Positions 37,270-49,660 are shown, counted from the first letter of the stretch. The stretch is DNA of 64,000 nt from Gordionus sp. m RMFG-2023 (GCF_954871325.1 NC_088775.1:62845561-62909560), one strand, 5' to 3'. Translations and numbers: made by a program. The notes: a model not told the origin generated them from the letters alone.

Positions 37270-38495
37270 ATAATCTTTATTTTTGATTTTTTTATATATA
37301 AAATTTAAAACTGATAATTGTCATATGTAATATTTTTAAACTCTTTTTATTAAACAAGGTTAGAATAAAGATATTTTGAAAATTATTTATTATTTCAAAA
37401 TTATTAAAAAAATATATTGTTAACCAGGTTTGTTGTTAATAAGGTCCTATCCCATTTAATTTAAAAAAATAACCGATCTAATTTTTTTTAATAAAAAATA
37501 TTGGCTCATTATGTTTCTTAAATTTTTGATGGCTTTTAGATTGTAAAATATTAAAAAGTGGTGCCTTCTAACTTCTATAATTTGAGCGTTATTTAAGTAA
37601 AGTCGTGCTTTTACAATGTACAACGACATTAAACAGCAAGAACTCAAATTTATATTACGAGCCAAATATATTTATGGATTGTCAAATTCTTGGTTTTTTA
37701 GTTTTGACAAAATAATAAACCTGACCTAACTTATTCAATTGGATAGATTTAGTTTTTTTTATACTGAAAATATTTTATATTTTTTTTATTTTAGTCTATC
37801 AATTCGAGTCGCGAAAGGCAGTTTTAAATATGAATATTTATTGTAAACCTAGCATATAAATATTTCTCCTTTTAAAATTCAACCCATACTTTTTGATCCT
37901 TCACTACAAAGGTGGAAAAAAATCCCTTAACTACAAAGGTGGGGTCTATTTTATCCCAAATTTTGATTAATATCTCAGAACATATTAAAACTTGAGATCT
38001 ACAAATACAATTTTGAATATATATTCAAATATTATTGGAAATAATAAATACAAAATCTTAGATTAATAGTTACTTCTAAAAACAGTTATGCAAATTTTAC
38101 TAAAGTTACTAAAATAAAAATTTTTTTCTGAGACCTTTCTTTAATTATATTTTGATCACCATAAAGTATTTAAAAAAATGCAAATTTTATTATATATTTT
38201 ATTAAATGAATGTCGAATATAGATAATTATATAAATTTTATAAAAAGATATCAAATATTAAATAAAATACTAATCATCAAATATCATGTAAATTTTTGTA
38301 CTAACATTCACGACAAAATGTATGCATATGATCTAATGAATTTTTAACAATTTAAACAAATAAATGTTGTTTTTACCTCCTTCACTCTTGGACAATCTTT
38401 ACATACTCCCTTTTTATTAGTTGGAATATGTTTTTCATCAGTTAAATTGAGAATATCCCCAATGTTGTTACGTATTAATCTACATATACTACTCT
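37270..38495 (-). repeat. Unique part of the left arm
   Basis: Nearly base-identical inverted to 41949-43180. The identical 69-residue frames at 37456-37665 (minus) and 42780-42989 (plus) reflect only this duplication; no family match is recognised. Confidence 0.9.
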
Positions 38496-38526
38496 GTATC
38501 AAAATGTATCTTAGAATGAATTTCAA
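38344..38526 (-). pseudogene. piggyBac-like C-terminal cysteine-rich fragment, left arm
   Basis: The frame ends HIPTNKKGVCKDCPRVKEVK and TTFICLNC, with two CX2C pairs spaced as in the C-terminal zinc-binding domain of piggyBac transposases. Only this tail is present. It is duplicated inverted in the other arm. Confidence 0.45.
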
Positions 38527-38790
38527 ATCAGATACAGTTACTTCTTAAATAATATATAAATACAGATATCTCATTTTTATATCTAGATATTTTAACAACT
38601 CTGGTATCGTATATTTTAATTTTTTAAATGCTATTTGACTCAGATTTACGTTCAGATAAAAAATTATCTGATTGATAACAAAATAAAATTAAAAGGTATT
38701 TTTTAATCTGATTTGATATGAAAGTTGAATTTTGCAGGACTTTAATTATTAATCTTATCTTAAATCTAAATAATTTTTAAAAAAAATTTA
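38496..38790. other. Left junction between arm and transposase
   Basis: Contains a hAT-end-like TTTTAACAACTCTGG at about 38588-38602, possibly the internalised end of another element. Also a splice-acceptor-like TTTTGCAG near 38738. No clear exon. Confidence 0.4.
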
Positions 38791-38806
38791 GGTTTACGAA
38801 TCGGTT

Positions 38807-40632
38807 GTGGGATTAATTGCTATTAACAACTTGCCAATCAATTTAGTTACATATGAATCATTCAAGCTATTATTAGATCCAATAGTCCAATCATTGAATA
38901 TGACTTTAAACAAACACATCGTAAATGATAAAATAAAATATGCGGCATCAGAAATAAGATGCCTAATAATGCAACAAGTAAAAAATAAGCTCATTTCTTT
39001 GAAGATAGATACAGCCACAAGATTTCAAAAATCAGTGTTGGGGGTTAATGCCCAATTTATTATAGATGATAAGATTGAAATACGAACTTTAGGCATGTTA
39101 GAAATTGTAAAGGCGCACACGGCGTCTAATTTAAAGGAAGAAATAGAAAATTTATTAAAAAAGTATAATATATGTTTGAGCCAAATATACAGTATCACTG
39201 TTGACAATGGTGCCAATATGATAAAAACCGTGGAAATGATAGCTGAAGAACAGCTAATTACTCATATCGATCTTTCTGAAGATGCATTCTCAGAATATTT
39301 GTTACAAAATAGCGATAATGAGTCCTCGCAGGAATATAACGACTCTTCTCAACCAAATAACGATTATAATAATATAGAGATCACCCAGGAAAATAACAGT
39401 GATATTTCAAATATACATGATAATGATTCCTCAGGGGAGTATATAATAAATAATCTAAATCAAGATGATAACATACATTTTCAACATGATAATCAAGAAC
39501 AAATAAATGATGATATGGAAAATTTATTAAATGATCTAAGAAAATCATTTGGGCTGATTTGTGTGCGATGTTGTGCCCATACTATTCAATTAGGAGTTAA
39601 TGATTATATAAAAAAATTTCTAAAGGAGGATTTAGAAGATATAAGATCTATTCTAAAAATATGCAAATCACAAAAATATAAAAGTTTATATTCATTAGAA
39701 AAAATTAACAAACCAGTGCTGGACACTGTTACTAGGTGGAATAGCACCTATAGAATGCTAAAAAACCTAAAGGATAATAAAATATTTTACTTAAAAATGG
39801 GCCATATATATTTAGAAACTTTTATAAATTCAAGACTCTGGGATAGAATTGACGCATATCTCACCGTCTTATCTCCTGTTAATTTATGTACCATTAAATT
39901 GCAAGAAAAATCTTGTACAATCGGAGATTTTTTTAAATCATGGCTTGAATGCAAATTAGATTTAGAGGAAATAAATAATGAATCCTCGAATAATTTGATT
40001 AATTGTCTGGATTATCGTCAAAAATATCTTTTTGATAATAATGTTTTTAGAAGTGGGATCTACATGGATCCCAGATTTAATTATCAGAATGGAATCTATC
40101 CATCCGAAAGTGATAAATTGCTGGCCAGGGTAAATTTATAATATATAACTTTAAATTAAATAAATTTATTTTATTTTAGGAACATCTGATGTCTACGTGG
40201 AGACAAATACAAATTTTTAATAAGCCAAAAGATAATCCAGCTCTGAGTGGCTCTCCTTTTATCCCTGTAAGTTGTAAAAAAACCAGATTAGATGTATATT
40301 TGGAGCGAGAAAGCGCTAATGCTCCAATATACCAAAATATTGAAATCCTTGATATGAAGACCAAAATTAATGCTTTAATATATGGTCAAAAATTGCCATC
40401 TGATCAAAATATTTTGCAATATTGGCAATCCAAAAAATTTCAGGATCCGGAATTATATGCCCTATCGCGAGTAGTTCTAGCCGCTCCTTGCTCTCAAGTA
40501 TCTGTTGAGAGATCATTCAGTGCTCTGGGATTGGTCCTTACACCGCTACGAACAAGATTAGAGAAATCTATATTAAATGATATTTTATTAATTAAACTTA
40601 ATAAAAGTGTATTAAATAACGTTATATTTTGA
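38807..40632 (+). CDS. hAT transposase, two exons
   Basis: Exons 38807-40129 and 40180-40632 joined by a 50-base intron (40130-40179, AGG|GTAAAT...TTTTAG|GAA) that keeps the frame. hAT hallmarks in order: first catalytic D68 (LKIDTATR), second D133 (SITVDNGANM), CxxH segment RCCAHTIQLGV, TRWNSTYRML, and in exon 2 the third acid in SQVSVERSFSALGL with the dimerization domain after it. An Asn/Asp/Ser-rich insert of about 90 residues lies between D133 and the CxxH segment. A BED zinc finger is not visible. An upstream exon may exist, since an acceptor TTTAG stands just before 38792, with codons in frame. No stop or frameshift is seen, so it may be active. Confidence 0.93.
40130..40179 (+). other. 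50-base intron of the hAT transposase
   Basis: GTAAATTTAT donor, ATTTTAG acceptor, phase 0. Its removal replaces the early stop after SDKLLARVNL by a continuous frame into EHLMSTWRQIQ. Confidence 0.9.
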
Positions 40633-41065
40633 TTTTTATTATATTTATATAAAATTTTTATTTGTATATATTATATCATGTATTATTTAATTATATATAA
40701 TCATTTTACTAATTAAAATACGAATAATTGAAATACAAAATAAAATTGTTACCCAAACTCTTGAAGTACTGAAAAAAATCTAAATTCACAAATACTTGTT
40801 TTAAGTGCTGAAATTTTTAAAATTGAGGTCTTTATAGTCCCACCTTTCTTTTGATGAAAGATAAATTTGTTTTATTAAATCATGTTTTTGGGAATTTTAT
40901 ATAAATATAAGTGCTAAACTGCTAGATTTTCAAAAAGGGCTAAATTTAATAAAGAAAAATACTAAATATATTTGAGGGGAATTAAATATTTTTAACTTAC
41001 CTAAACCTTGACATTTCGCTGATAAATGTCCAAACTTTTGTGCCATCTATGACCACAATCTTAAG

Positions 41066-41660
41066 GCTTACATGACGAGGTAACGTTTGAAGTTTTTATT
41101 AATAAAAAAAATATTTAAAAAAAATATATATTATAATGTTATATTTTATCTGACTCTGAATAACGAATAAAAAAGAAAGATATTTAGAGAGATTTTTATA
41201 TAATCTTAAATTTTTTTTTTAATAAATCCCCCATTTCACTAACACATGTTAAGAAATCCCCCATCAATATAACCCAAAATTTTAAAACTAATTTTTTTTC
41301 AAATATATCTGAATCTGAAAGAAAAAATAAAATGAAAAAGAAAATTATGATTATGATTTATAATAAAGGGGTATTTAAAATTTTTTTAAGGAAAAAAAAT
41401 AGAAGGCGAGGAAACGTTAGAAGTTTTTCTTTTTTATTAATATAAAGAATTATATATTTAAAAAAAAATATATAATGTTATATTTTATCTGACTCTGAAT
41501 AACTAATAAAAAAGAAAGAATTTTAGAGAGATTTTTATATAATCTTAAAATTTTTTTTAATAAATCCCCCATTTCACTAACACATCACATGTTAAGAAAT
41601 CCCCCATCAATATAACCCAAAATTTTAAAACTAATTTTTTTTCAAATAAAATAGAAGGCG
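41066..41660. repeat. Tandem duplication, period about 340 bases
   Basis: A stretch with ATGTTATATTTTATCTGACT and AAATCCCCCATTTCACTAAC occurs from 41066 and again from 41407, with a partial third start near 41646. Upstream, 41000-41060 resembles the core of the MITE family at 27790 and 60755. Confidence 0.85.
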
Positions 41661-41738
41661 AAGGGTGAAGTTTTTATTTTTATTATAAAAAGAATTATAT
41701 ATAAAATTTTTTTTAATAATAATAATGTGGTTTTACGT

Positions 41739-41955
41739 CTTTATAGAGAAACCATTATAGAGAATGTATTTTATAGAGAAACATTTATAGAGAAGAAAAC
41801 AATTATAGAGAATGCATTTATAACAAATGGTTTTATAGAGAATGTCGTTTATAGAGAATGATTTTAAAATGAATGTAGAGAATTATTTTGTAGAGAATTA
41901 TTTTGTAGATCTTGATTTTATAGAGAAATATTATGTATGGGACAATTAGAGAGTA
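41739..41955 (+). repeat. Array of TTATAGAGAATG units
   Basis: About 14 degenerate 12-18 base units (TATAGAGAAT) ending exactly where the right arm starts. The unit resembles TATAGCGAATGCATTA of the foldback element at 889-4408 with CG lost, so it may be an end of a related element. Confidence 0.75.
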
Positions 41956-42101
41956 GTATATGTAGATTAATACGTAACAACATTGGGGATATTCTCAATA
42001 TAACTGATGAAAAACATATTCCAACTAATAAAAAGGGAGTATGTAAAGATTGTCCAAGAGTGAAGGAGGTAAAAACAACATTTATTTGTTTAAATTGTTA
42101 A
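41949..42101 (+). pseudogene. piggyBac-like C-terminal cysteine-rich fragment, right arm
   Basis: Same peptide as in the left arm (TDEKHIPTNKKGVCKDC, then ICLNC and a stop at 42099-42101). The sequence identity with the left arm starts just upstream, at AGAGTAGTATATGTAG. Confidence 0.45.
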
Positions 42102-43184
42102 AAATTCATTAGATCATATGCATACATTTTGTCGTGAATGTTAGTACAAAAATTTACATGATATTTGATGATTAGTATTTTATTTAATATTTGATATCTT
42201 TTTATAAAATTTATATAATTATCTATATTCGACATTCATTTAATAAAATATATAATAAAATTTGCATTTTTTTAAATACTTTATGGTGATCAAAATATAA
42301 TTAAAGAAAGGTCTCAGAAAAAAATTTTTATTTTAGTAACTTTAGTAAAATTTGCATAACTGTTTTTAGAAGTAACTATTAATCTAAGATTTTGTATTTA
42401 TTATTTCCAATAATATTTGAATATATATTCAAAATTGTATTTGTAGATCTCAAGTTTTAATATGTTCTGAGATATTAATCAAAATTTGGGATAAAATAGA
42501 CCCCACCTTTGTAGTTAAGGGATTTTTTTCCACCTTTGTAGTGAAGGATCAAAAAGTATGGGTTGAATTTTAAAAGGAGAAATATTTATATGCTAGGTTT
42601 ACAATAAATATTCATATTTAAAACTGCCTTTCGCGACTCGAATTGATAGACTAAAATAAAAAAAATATAAAATATTTTCAGTATAAAAAAAACTAAATCT
42701 ATCCAATTGAATAAGTTAGGTCAGGTTTATTATTTTGTCAAAACTAAAAAACCAAGAATTTGACAATCCATAAATATATTTGGCTCGTAATATAAATTTG
42801 AGTTCTTGCTGTTTAATGTCGTTGTACATTGTAAAAGCACGACTTTACTTAAATAACGCTCAAATTATAGAAGTTAGAAGGCACCACTTTTTAATATTTT
42901 ACAATCTAAAAGCCATCAAAAATTTAAGAAACATAATGAGCCAATATTTTTTATTAAAAAAAATTAGATCGGTTATTTTTTTAAATTAAATGGGATAGGA
43001 CCTTATTAACAACAAACCTGGTTAACAATATATTTTTTTAATAATTTTGAAATAATAAATAATTTTCAAAATATCTTTATTCTAACCTTGTTTAATAAAA
43101 AGAGTTTAAAAATATTACATATGACAATTATCAGTTTTAAATTTTATATATAAAAAAATCAAAAATAAAGATTATTTATGGTAT

Positions 43185-44400
43185 ATCTTCACTGAAATTT
43201 TAATTTAACATATTAATAATATCTATTTTTACTCATTTGCTTTAAAAAAATTTAAAAAATTTCAATAATAACGATTATGATAATTGTCACTTTCCTGTAG
43301 TACATCTTCACTGAAATTTTAATTTAACATGTTAACAATATCTATTTTTACCCATTTGCTTTAAAAAAATTCAAAAAAGTTCAAAAATAACGATTATGAC
43401 AATTGTCACTTTCCTGTAGTACATCTTCACTGAAATTTTAATTTAACATGTTAACAATATCTATTTTACCCATTTGCTTTAAAAAAAATTAAAAAAGTTC
43501 AAAAATAAGGATTATGACAATTGTCACTTTCCTGTAGTACATCTTCACTGAAATTTTAATTTAACATGTTAACAATATCTTCTTTTATCCATTTGCTTTA
43601 AAAAAATTCAAAAAAGTTCAAAAATAACGATTATGACAATTGTCACTTTCCTGTAGTACATCTTCACTGAAATTTTAATTTAACATGTTAACAATATCTA
43701 TTTTACCCATTTGCTTTAAAAAAAATTAAAAAAGTTCAAAAATAAGGATTATGACAATTGTCACTTTCCTGTAGTACATCTTCACTGAAATTTTAATTTA
43801 ACATGTTAACAATATCTTCTTTTATCCATTTGCTTTAAAAAAATTCAAAAAAGTTCAAAAATAACGATTATGACAATTGTCATTTTCCTGTGGTACATCT
43901 TCACTGAAATTTTAATTTAAAACATATTAACAATATCTATTTTTACCCATTTGCTTTAAAAAAATTTTAAAAAGTTCAATAATAACGATTATGATAATTG
44001 TCACTTTCCTGTGGTTCATCTTCACAGAAATTTTAATTTAACATGTTAACAATATAATATTTATGCTATGCTTTAAAAAAAATTTCAAAAATAACGATTA
44101 TAACAATTGTCACTTTTCTATGGTACATCTTCATTGAAATTTTATTTTTACATCTTAATATTAAAAATTATAACCTATTTAATTTAGGATATAATAAATC
44201 AAATAAGTTAAAAATAACGATTATTACAATTTCCACTTTTTAATACATTACATCTTCATTGAAATTATAATATAAATTTTTTTTTATATAAATTTTTTTT
44301 TACCCATATATGTCGAAAAAAGTTTAAAATAACGATTATGAAAATTGTCGGTACATCTTTATTAAATTTTTATTTTAATTTAACATGCTTATGCTTATTA
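43185..44400 (-). repeat. 119-base satellite array, right arm, about 10 units
   Basis: Inverted array of the same unit with a different copy number and its own duplicated pair of about 238 bases (near 43470 and 43706). The size difference between the two arms is mostly due to this array. Confidence 0.95.
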
Positions 44401-44447
44401 ATCCATTTACTTCAAAAAATAATATCAAAAAAATAAAACATTATAAA

Positions 44448-44655
44448 ATATGAAGATCTTTGAAGATCGTTGATCAAAAATATTTTTAAATAAAAGATCT
44501 TCAAAGATCTAGATCTTTGAAGATCGCTGTTAAAAAAATTTTAAAAATAAAAGATCTTCAAAAGATCTCGATCTTTGAAGATCGTTGCTCAAAATTTTTA
44601 AAAGTAAAAGATCTTCAAATTTTACGATCTTAGATCTTTGAAGATCTTTTTATTT
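44448..44655. repeat. Subterminal AGATCTTTGAAGATC clusters, right
   Basis: Inverted counterpart of the left cluster with small differences in spacing; likely transposase-binding sites by analogy with other hAT ends. Confidence 0.75.
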
Positions 44656-44689
44656 TGAGCAAATGTACAACTCTGCTTTCAACAGAAAG

Positions 44690-45423
44690 ACTTTCTAAAT
44701 CAATCATTCCTAGGACTAAAACGAATTCTTTGTTATTCGATATCCGATTCGTATTTTATACGAATAGCAGAAGTATTCGAATCGAATATGAATAATAAGA
44801 ATTTTTATTATTAGATTAAAATTATTCGTAATTATTCGTATTATTCTAAATTAATCTAAATTATTTATGATGGAATTCTAGGGTTATCAATGATTTTTAT
44901 TTGATTTTAAAAAAATCGTTCTTTTTTTGATGGGATTAATAGTTATTTTTGATGTATCGAGTTTGAGGCATTCATGATTACTGACATTATATTTTCAATA
45001 TATAATTATTTTGCTATTTTTATAGCATCTACTTTATTAATATCAGTTCAGATCATTTAACCCGCCCATATAATGTCGGTTGATGATAATTGCTTCTTTT
45101 TATCATTTCATCTAAATGTCACAAAGATATACTTCGTTTAAATTCATGTTCGAAATTTATGAATGTCTTAATTAATGAAAATAAATTTTCAGAACTTGAA
45201 ATTTTTTTTTAAACTCAGGAACAAATGATTCGGTATCATATTATATATCTCAAATTATTTTGAGCTTTTTTACTTCATTAGTTAATCTGTTGAATTTACT
45301 TGGAGCACTTAATGATTCTATATAAAATGTTGACACTATGATTATCAACAGTAAAGCAGGACATATTTTAATTGCAATTTTCAGCCAAAATAAAACAAAT
45401 TACAATTTTTAAAAAAGAGTAGC
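44690..45423. other. Repeat-derived interval after the hAT element
   Basis: ATTCGAATCGAATATG-type palindromic motifs near 44730-44830 look like MITE subterminal sequence. Minus-strand frames around 45060-45420 are vaguely hAT-like but no diagnostic motif is intact. Confidence 0.35.
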
Positions 45424-45550
45424 GTAAAAATAAAAAGTAGTGCTGTAAACGTTACTACAAAAAAGAAGCGCGTTACCGTTACTCGTTACCTTTTCAAAAA
45501 GGGAACGCGCTTTACCGACTTTTCAAAAAACGGGCTACTCGTTACTTAAA
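45424..45550. mobile_element. Fragment of the GTGCTGTAAACGTTAC element family
   Basis: AGTAGTGCTGTAAACGTTAC followed by repeated CGCGTTAC/GTTACC motifs, closely like the left end of the element at 51162. The partner end is not found nearby. Confidence 0.55.
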
Positions 45551-46409
45551 AAAATTAAATATATATAAAAATAATATTTATTCTTTTCCGACAATATATA
45601 ATAAAATAAAACAATACAAAAAGATATAAGATCGTTTTAAAAAATTATTAATATATTTAATTATAATATAAATAAAATTATATAAAAATAATATATTATA
45701 AGATAACATCTTTATGTAACAATTTTTTATTTATTTTTAGCAACAATTAATTTCAAAATTTTGATCAGACAAACAAGAGCGCTTAGTGCTCAACACAGCT
45801 GGTTAAATAATGGGATGTTATATATAGTATTTTAATAATAAATTAAATCTATAATGAAATTCTCTGTAAAATTTTGTTATTGGATAAATCCTGGCTACGC
45901 CACTATTCATATATATATATATATTATTTAAACAAAGTTTTTTAAAATCACTATTTTCTATTCTTTAAATTTATTAACAATTATAGTCAAACCAATAGCA
46001 AAACTAAAACAAGAATTAGAAGATATAAAAAACTCAAGAACCAATACCAATATTTTGTTAATCTTGGGTTTTTAATGTTGGTTCCCAGCCCAATACTGTA
46101 GTATAGTTTAGTTGCTTATATTTAGGACTGTGCCGTTCCACATTTTTTCACCGATCCCATCCGATATTGCTTCAAAACCGATCCGATACTGATTCGATAT
46201 TTATATTGATTTTTCACCACCCCCCTTTGAACCGTAATTAAGAAATCAATATTTTTTATGCAAAAAATCAAATTAGCATTTAATTTAATTTTTTTTATTT
46301 CTACAATTAAGACTATAATTAAAAAAACATATATTTGATAATATATCTATTTTATGTTGATATGAATTATAAAATTGTATTTAATATATAAAATTATAAT
46401 ATTAGATTT

Positions 46410-46555
46410 TTTTTGATAAATACGAGAGCCTCTAGATTTTCTGGCAATAAGCTTTTACGATATGGAGTATCTATATCCCCTGCCGTACAGAAGGTAAACT
46501 CAGATGATTTCGCAGATAACGCATTTTTTAAATTATCTTTGTCTTTTGTAAAATA
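46410..46555 (-). mobile_element. hAT dimerization-domain remnant
   Basis: The minus strand reads TFCTAGDIDTPYRKSLLPEN then LEALVFIKKN, matching F.TAG.I.TP.R..LLPEN...L.F.KKN at the C terminus of hAT transposases. The ER motif is lost. A MITE-like CGATCCGAT cluster lies at 46140-46210 and may be one end. Confidence 0.65.
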
Positions 46556-47390
46556 TTTCCATAATTAAGATACCATATTTTAAAAAATTCTTTTATTTAA
46601 AGTAAAAATAATAAAATTGGCTTTATTATTTAAAAAGATTTAAAATAATTAAAACTTTGGGTGTTCCTTTATTTTTACAAAAAATCTTTTAAAATACAAT
46701 AAATCTATTTTAAAAAAGAATAAAATGTGTTGTGCATTTGCATTGTTTAAAAAAAAATTATTTAGAAAATATTATAATAATGTAAAATAAATATACATAA
46801 GGCTGTGTCCTAAAATTAAAAAAAAAATTCCTCAAAAGTTTTGCGAATCGCAAAACTTTCGTGAGTTTTGAGAGATACGAAACATGTCCCGAATCATACA
46901 TTTATTTTCAATTTATAATATATAAAATATTTGATGTGAATGATTTACTAATTCTTTTTATATTATTTGAAGATAAGTTTCATGAGTTCCAAATTTAAAC
47001 ACTTAGATAAATCCTCAGAAACTAATATTACTAATACTATACAAATTGATAAGGCTGACTGCTACACAAATTAATTATGAAACCCTTATTCCAAAATTTT
47101 CATATACATTTATTTTTTAATTACCATTAACTTATCTTATGAATGTTTAAATTTATCAAAGTTATAGCATTTATTTATAAATATTCAATAAAAAATGCAC
47201 TAAAAAGTGTTGTTTTGATTTGTATTTAAACTGCTTAAATGACTTAAATCACATTTTATAAAAATTCATTAAACATAATAATTTTTATTATAAAAATATA
47301 CAAAATTATAAATATGAAGATAATATACTAACAAGTTTCCACTTAGTCTGGTATTTTTAATTTTTCTTTAACTTATATTTTTCTTTCACT

Positions 47391-48646
47391 ATGATCCTTT
47401 TAAAAAACCGAATCCTAGCATCCTCCCTTATCCTATTATCCAAATACATTTGTGCATATCGCCCAAACAGAAATATAAACGAACCAATCTTGGCGCTGAA
47501 GATAATTGTACAAAAGTGTGAAAAATATAAATTATCTTTTTATTTTATATTCATTGATTTCAAACGCGCTTTCGACAGCATCACTCATGATACCTTGTGG
47601 GCTATCCTAGCGAGATGCGATATATAAGCCAATATTATCAAGATTTTAGGGGTGCATTATAGTAACTCATGGCTTCATTTAAAATCTTAAATAATGTTTC
47701 ACCTCCTTTCAGGACAAAAAAAGGAGTTAAGCAAGGCCGTGTCGCCTCTCCTCTACTGTTCTATATAGTAATGAATAGAGTAATTACTGATATATTAGGG
47801 GCAGCCAATCTTCTAGAACTTGGATCCAATCAGCCGTGGTTTTTGGAAAACAGGGCGATTAGTTATGCTGATGACTTGGTCTTGATTGCAAAAAACTTGG
47901 AGGAGGCTAACAATTTGGTCTTGATACTAAACACTTTTAGTCTTAAGGTTGGATTAGATATTAACTTCGATAAGGCTGTGATCATGCCACATGCTCCCCC
48001 TCTGGGAGATTGGTTAGTTGGAGGAAAAGTTATCAAAGTAGTGTCTTCCTATAAATATCTTGGAGTGAACATCGACAATAAAGGCAGTTATAAAGATGAA
48101 CTGAGATTCCGAATTCAGAATTCTAGAGCTGCTTTCTACAAATATTTTAAGCTATGGAGAACTAGGGAGATATCGGTGTTCACTAGGCTAAGAATTTTCA
48201 ACTCTTCTATCATTCCAATCCTCCTTTACGGGGGTGATACATGGGAGATAACTAAGACGGAGACAAAGAGATTGCAAACGTTTGTTAATAAATGCTTAAG
48301 AATAATCAATGGCGTCTTTAACCCCAACATCATTTCGAACGACAACCTTTGGAGAAGGTCTAAACATACTCCGGTACAAGTAACTCTAAAGAAAAAGCGT
48401 ATAACCTTCTTCGCGCATATTCTGAGGAATCATACCAATAAAAGCCTAGTCCTTGATGCCATAAATTGGCTATACTCCTTTAACGGCAAATCCTATGGAA
48501 GGTTTAAAAGATTATGGTACTATAGGGCAATGAAAGACATCATGGATATGAACTTAAACACTAAACAGTTTCTAAGGCTAAATAAGAATAAGAGATCAAT
48601 AAAGAAACTGCTTAAAATCAAATCAAATTATTTAAATCTCCCATAA
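47391..48646 (+). mobile_element. LINE (non-LTR retrotransposon), 5'-truncated, broken
   Basis: 47391-47627 reads RPNRNINEPILALKIIVQKC then FIFIDFKRAFDSI, the A motif of reverse transcriptase. A TAA at 47625 and a one-base shift near 47665 separate it from 47669-48646, which holds KKGVKQGRVASPLLF (B motif), ISYADDLVLIA (catalytic YADD), SYKYLGVNID, then a C-terminal domain with PILLYGGDTWEITK and FVNKCLRIING. The endonuclease and N-terminal part are missing, as usual for target-primed insertions that end early. The following 700 bases look like a 3' untranslated region. Clade not assigned. Confidence 0.88.
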
Positions 48647-49380
48647 ACTTCTCCAAAATCAGATTATTTTACTATATCTTTTTATCTCCTCTTCTCCTTG
48701 TCTACTTTTCTTTTTCTTCTCAATCTTACTTCTTCTTTAGTCATAAACCTATTACTGACTTGTTTTTGCCATTCACTGGAATTTTCATCTATTTAAACAA
48801 TTAGCGGTAAACCTATTAGCTTTTTCTTATTTTCATGAATAAATTCTAATTTCAATTGATATAAACACATTCTCAATTATTGATAGTAATTATCAAGGCT
48901 TACATTAAAGATGTTAAATTTAAACTTAGCCACCACCCACCTTTAAAGTAATTAAATTATTTTTGCAGTTCTTGGGTATAGGCTTTTGTTTTGCCCATTT
49001 CTTTTGTCTATTAGCCTATAGACGTTTAAGCAACAGTTCTCGGACTGTTGTGCGTACAAGTACGTGCGGCTTGCCCACAAACGTTTGAAGGGCTCCTCAT
49101 TTTTTCTCCCCTTAATTAACTATCCAGTTTGATGGATTTTTGAGGAAAACCTAGCGTAGCTCTGTTGTATCCACAACCAGAGGGCGAAAACGCTTTTATC
49201 ACGTATCACGTAAAATCACGCCTTTTTCCTTTTTGTTATATATATATTTTTTTTTTCCGTTTAAAACACTTTTTTCCTTTTTTAATCGTGGTAAGAATAA
49301 GAATAATTTTTATTTCTTTTTTTTTTCTAAAAAAATATAAAACGTAATAATAATTTTTATTTCTATTTTTCTCTCTATAT
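48647..49380 (+). other. Probable LINE 3' untranslated region
   Basis: GC-richer than its surroundings, no ORF, with a short stem-like CAGTTCTCGGACTG near 49031. It grades into T-rich sequence. The insertion boundary cannot be fixed. Confidence 0.45.
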
Positions 49381-49384
49381 ATAT

Positions 49385-49660
49385 GTCGTTCAATGCAACA
49401 TTGGCGTACGCAGCGGGAAGGGGGGCAGGAAAACGAATCCCCCCCCCCCCCCCCCCAAAGCCAAAAAATGCAGATGCCGGATTATATTTTTCAAAAATAT
49501 TATTGTTAATATTAATTTATATTTGTTAATATTTATTACTATCTCATATATATGGTAGCGGCAATGTGAAATATTCGGCAATGTGAGGTAGTGGTAGGCA
49601 GGGTAATTTTGTTATTTCGGCAATGTGCACATTGCCGGGTTAAATAGGCGATGTATTCTA
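49385..49660. repeat. Poly-C tract and GGCAATGTG repeats
   Basis: 18 consecutive C at 49439-49456, then GGCAATGTGAAATATTC, GGCAATGTGAGG, GGCAATGTGCACATTGCC. The last forms a short palindrome. No gene is supported. Confidence 0.6.

Larger units (their letters stand above)
34937..44675. mobile_element. hAT transposon with long satellite-bearing inverted arms, apparently autonomous
   Basis: Ends CAGAGTTGTACA and its exact inverse, flanked by the exact 8-base duplication CTTTCAAC (34929-34936, 44676-44683), the size characteristic of hAT. Left arm 34937-38495 and right arm 41949-44675 are inverted and nearly identical. Each reads, from the outside: AGATCTTTGAAGATC clusters, a 119-base satellite, a unique 1.2-kb stretch, and a piggyBac-like fragment. 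The 3.45-kb centre carries a two-exon transposase. At 9.7 kb it is well above the 2.5-5 kb usual for hAT. The near-identical arms suggest recent activity or ongoing conversion. Confidence 0.9.

Noticed and set aside
37456-42989. Two identical 69-residue ORFs on opposite strands (37456-37665 and 42780-42989) as a duplicated gene
   Set aside because: They are the same place in the two inverted arms of the hAT element, with no recognisable protein features.
49165-49347. 60-residue ORF rich in Phe and Ile
   Set aside because: Low-complexity T-rich tail after a LINE; nothing conserved.
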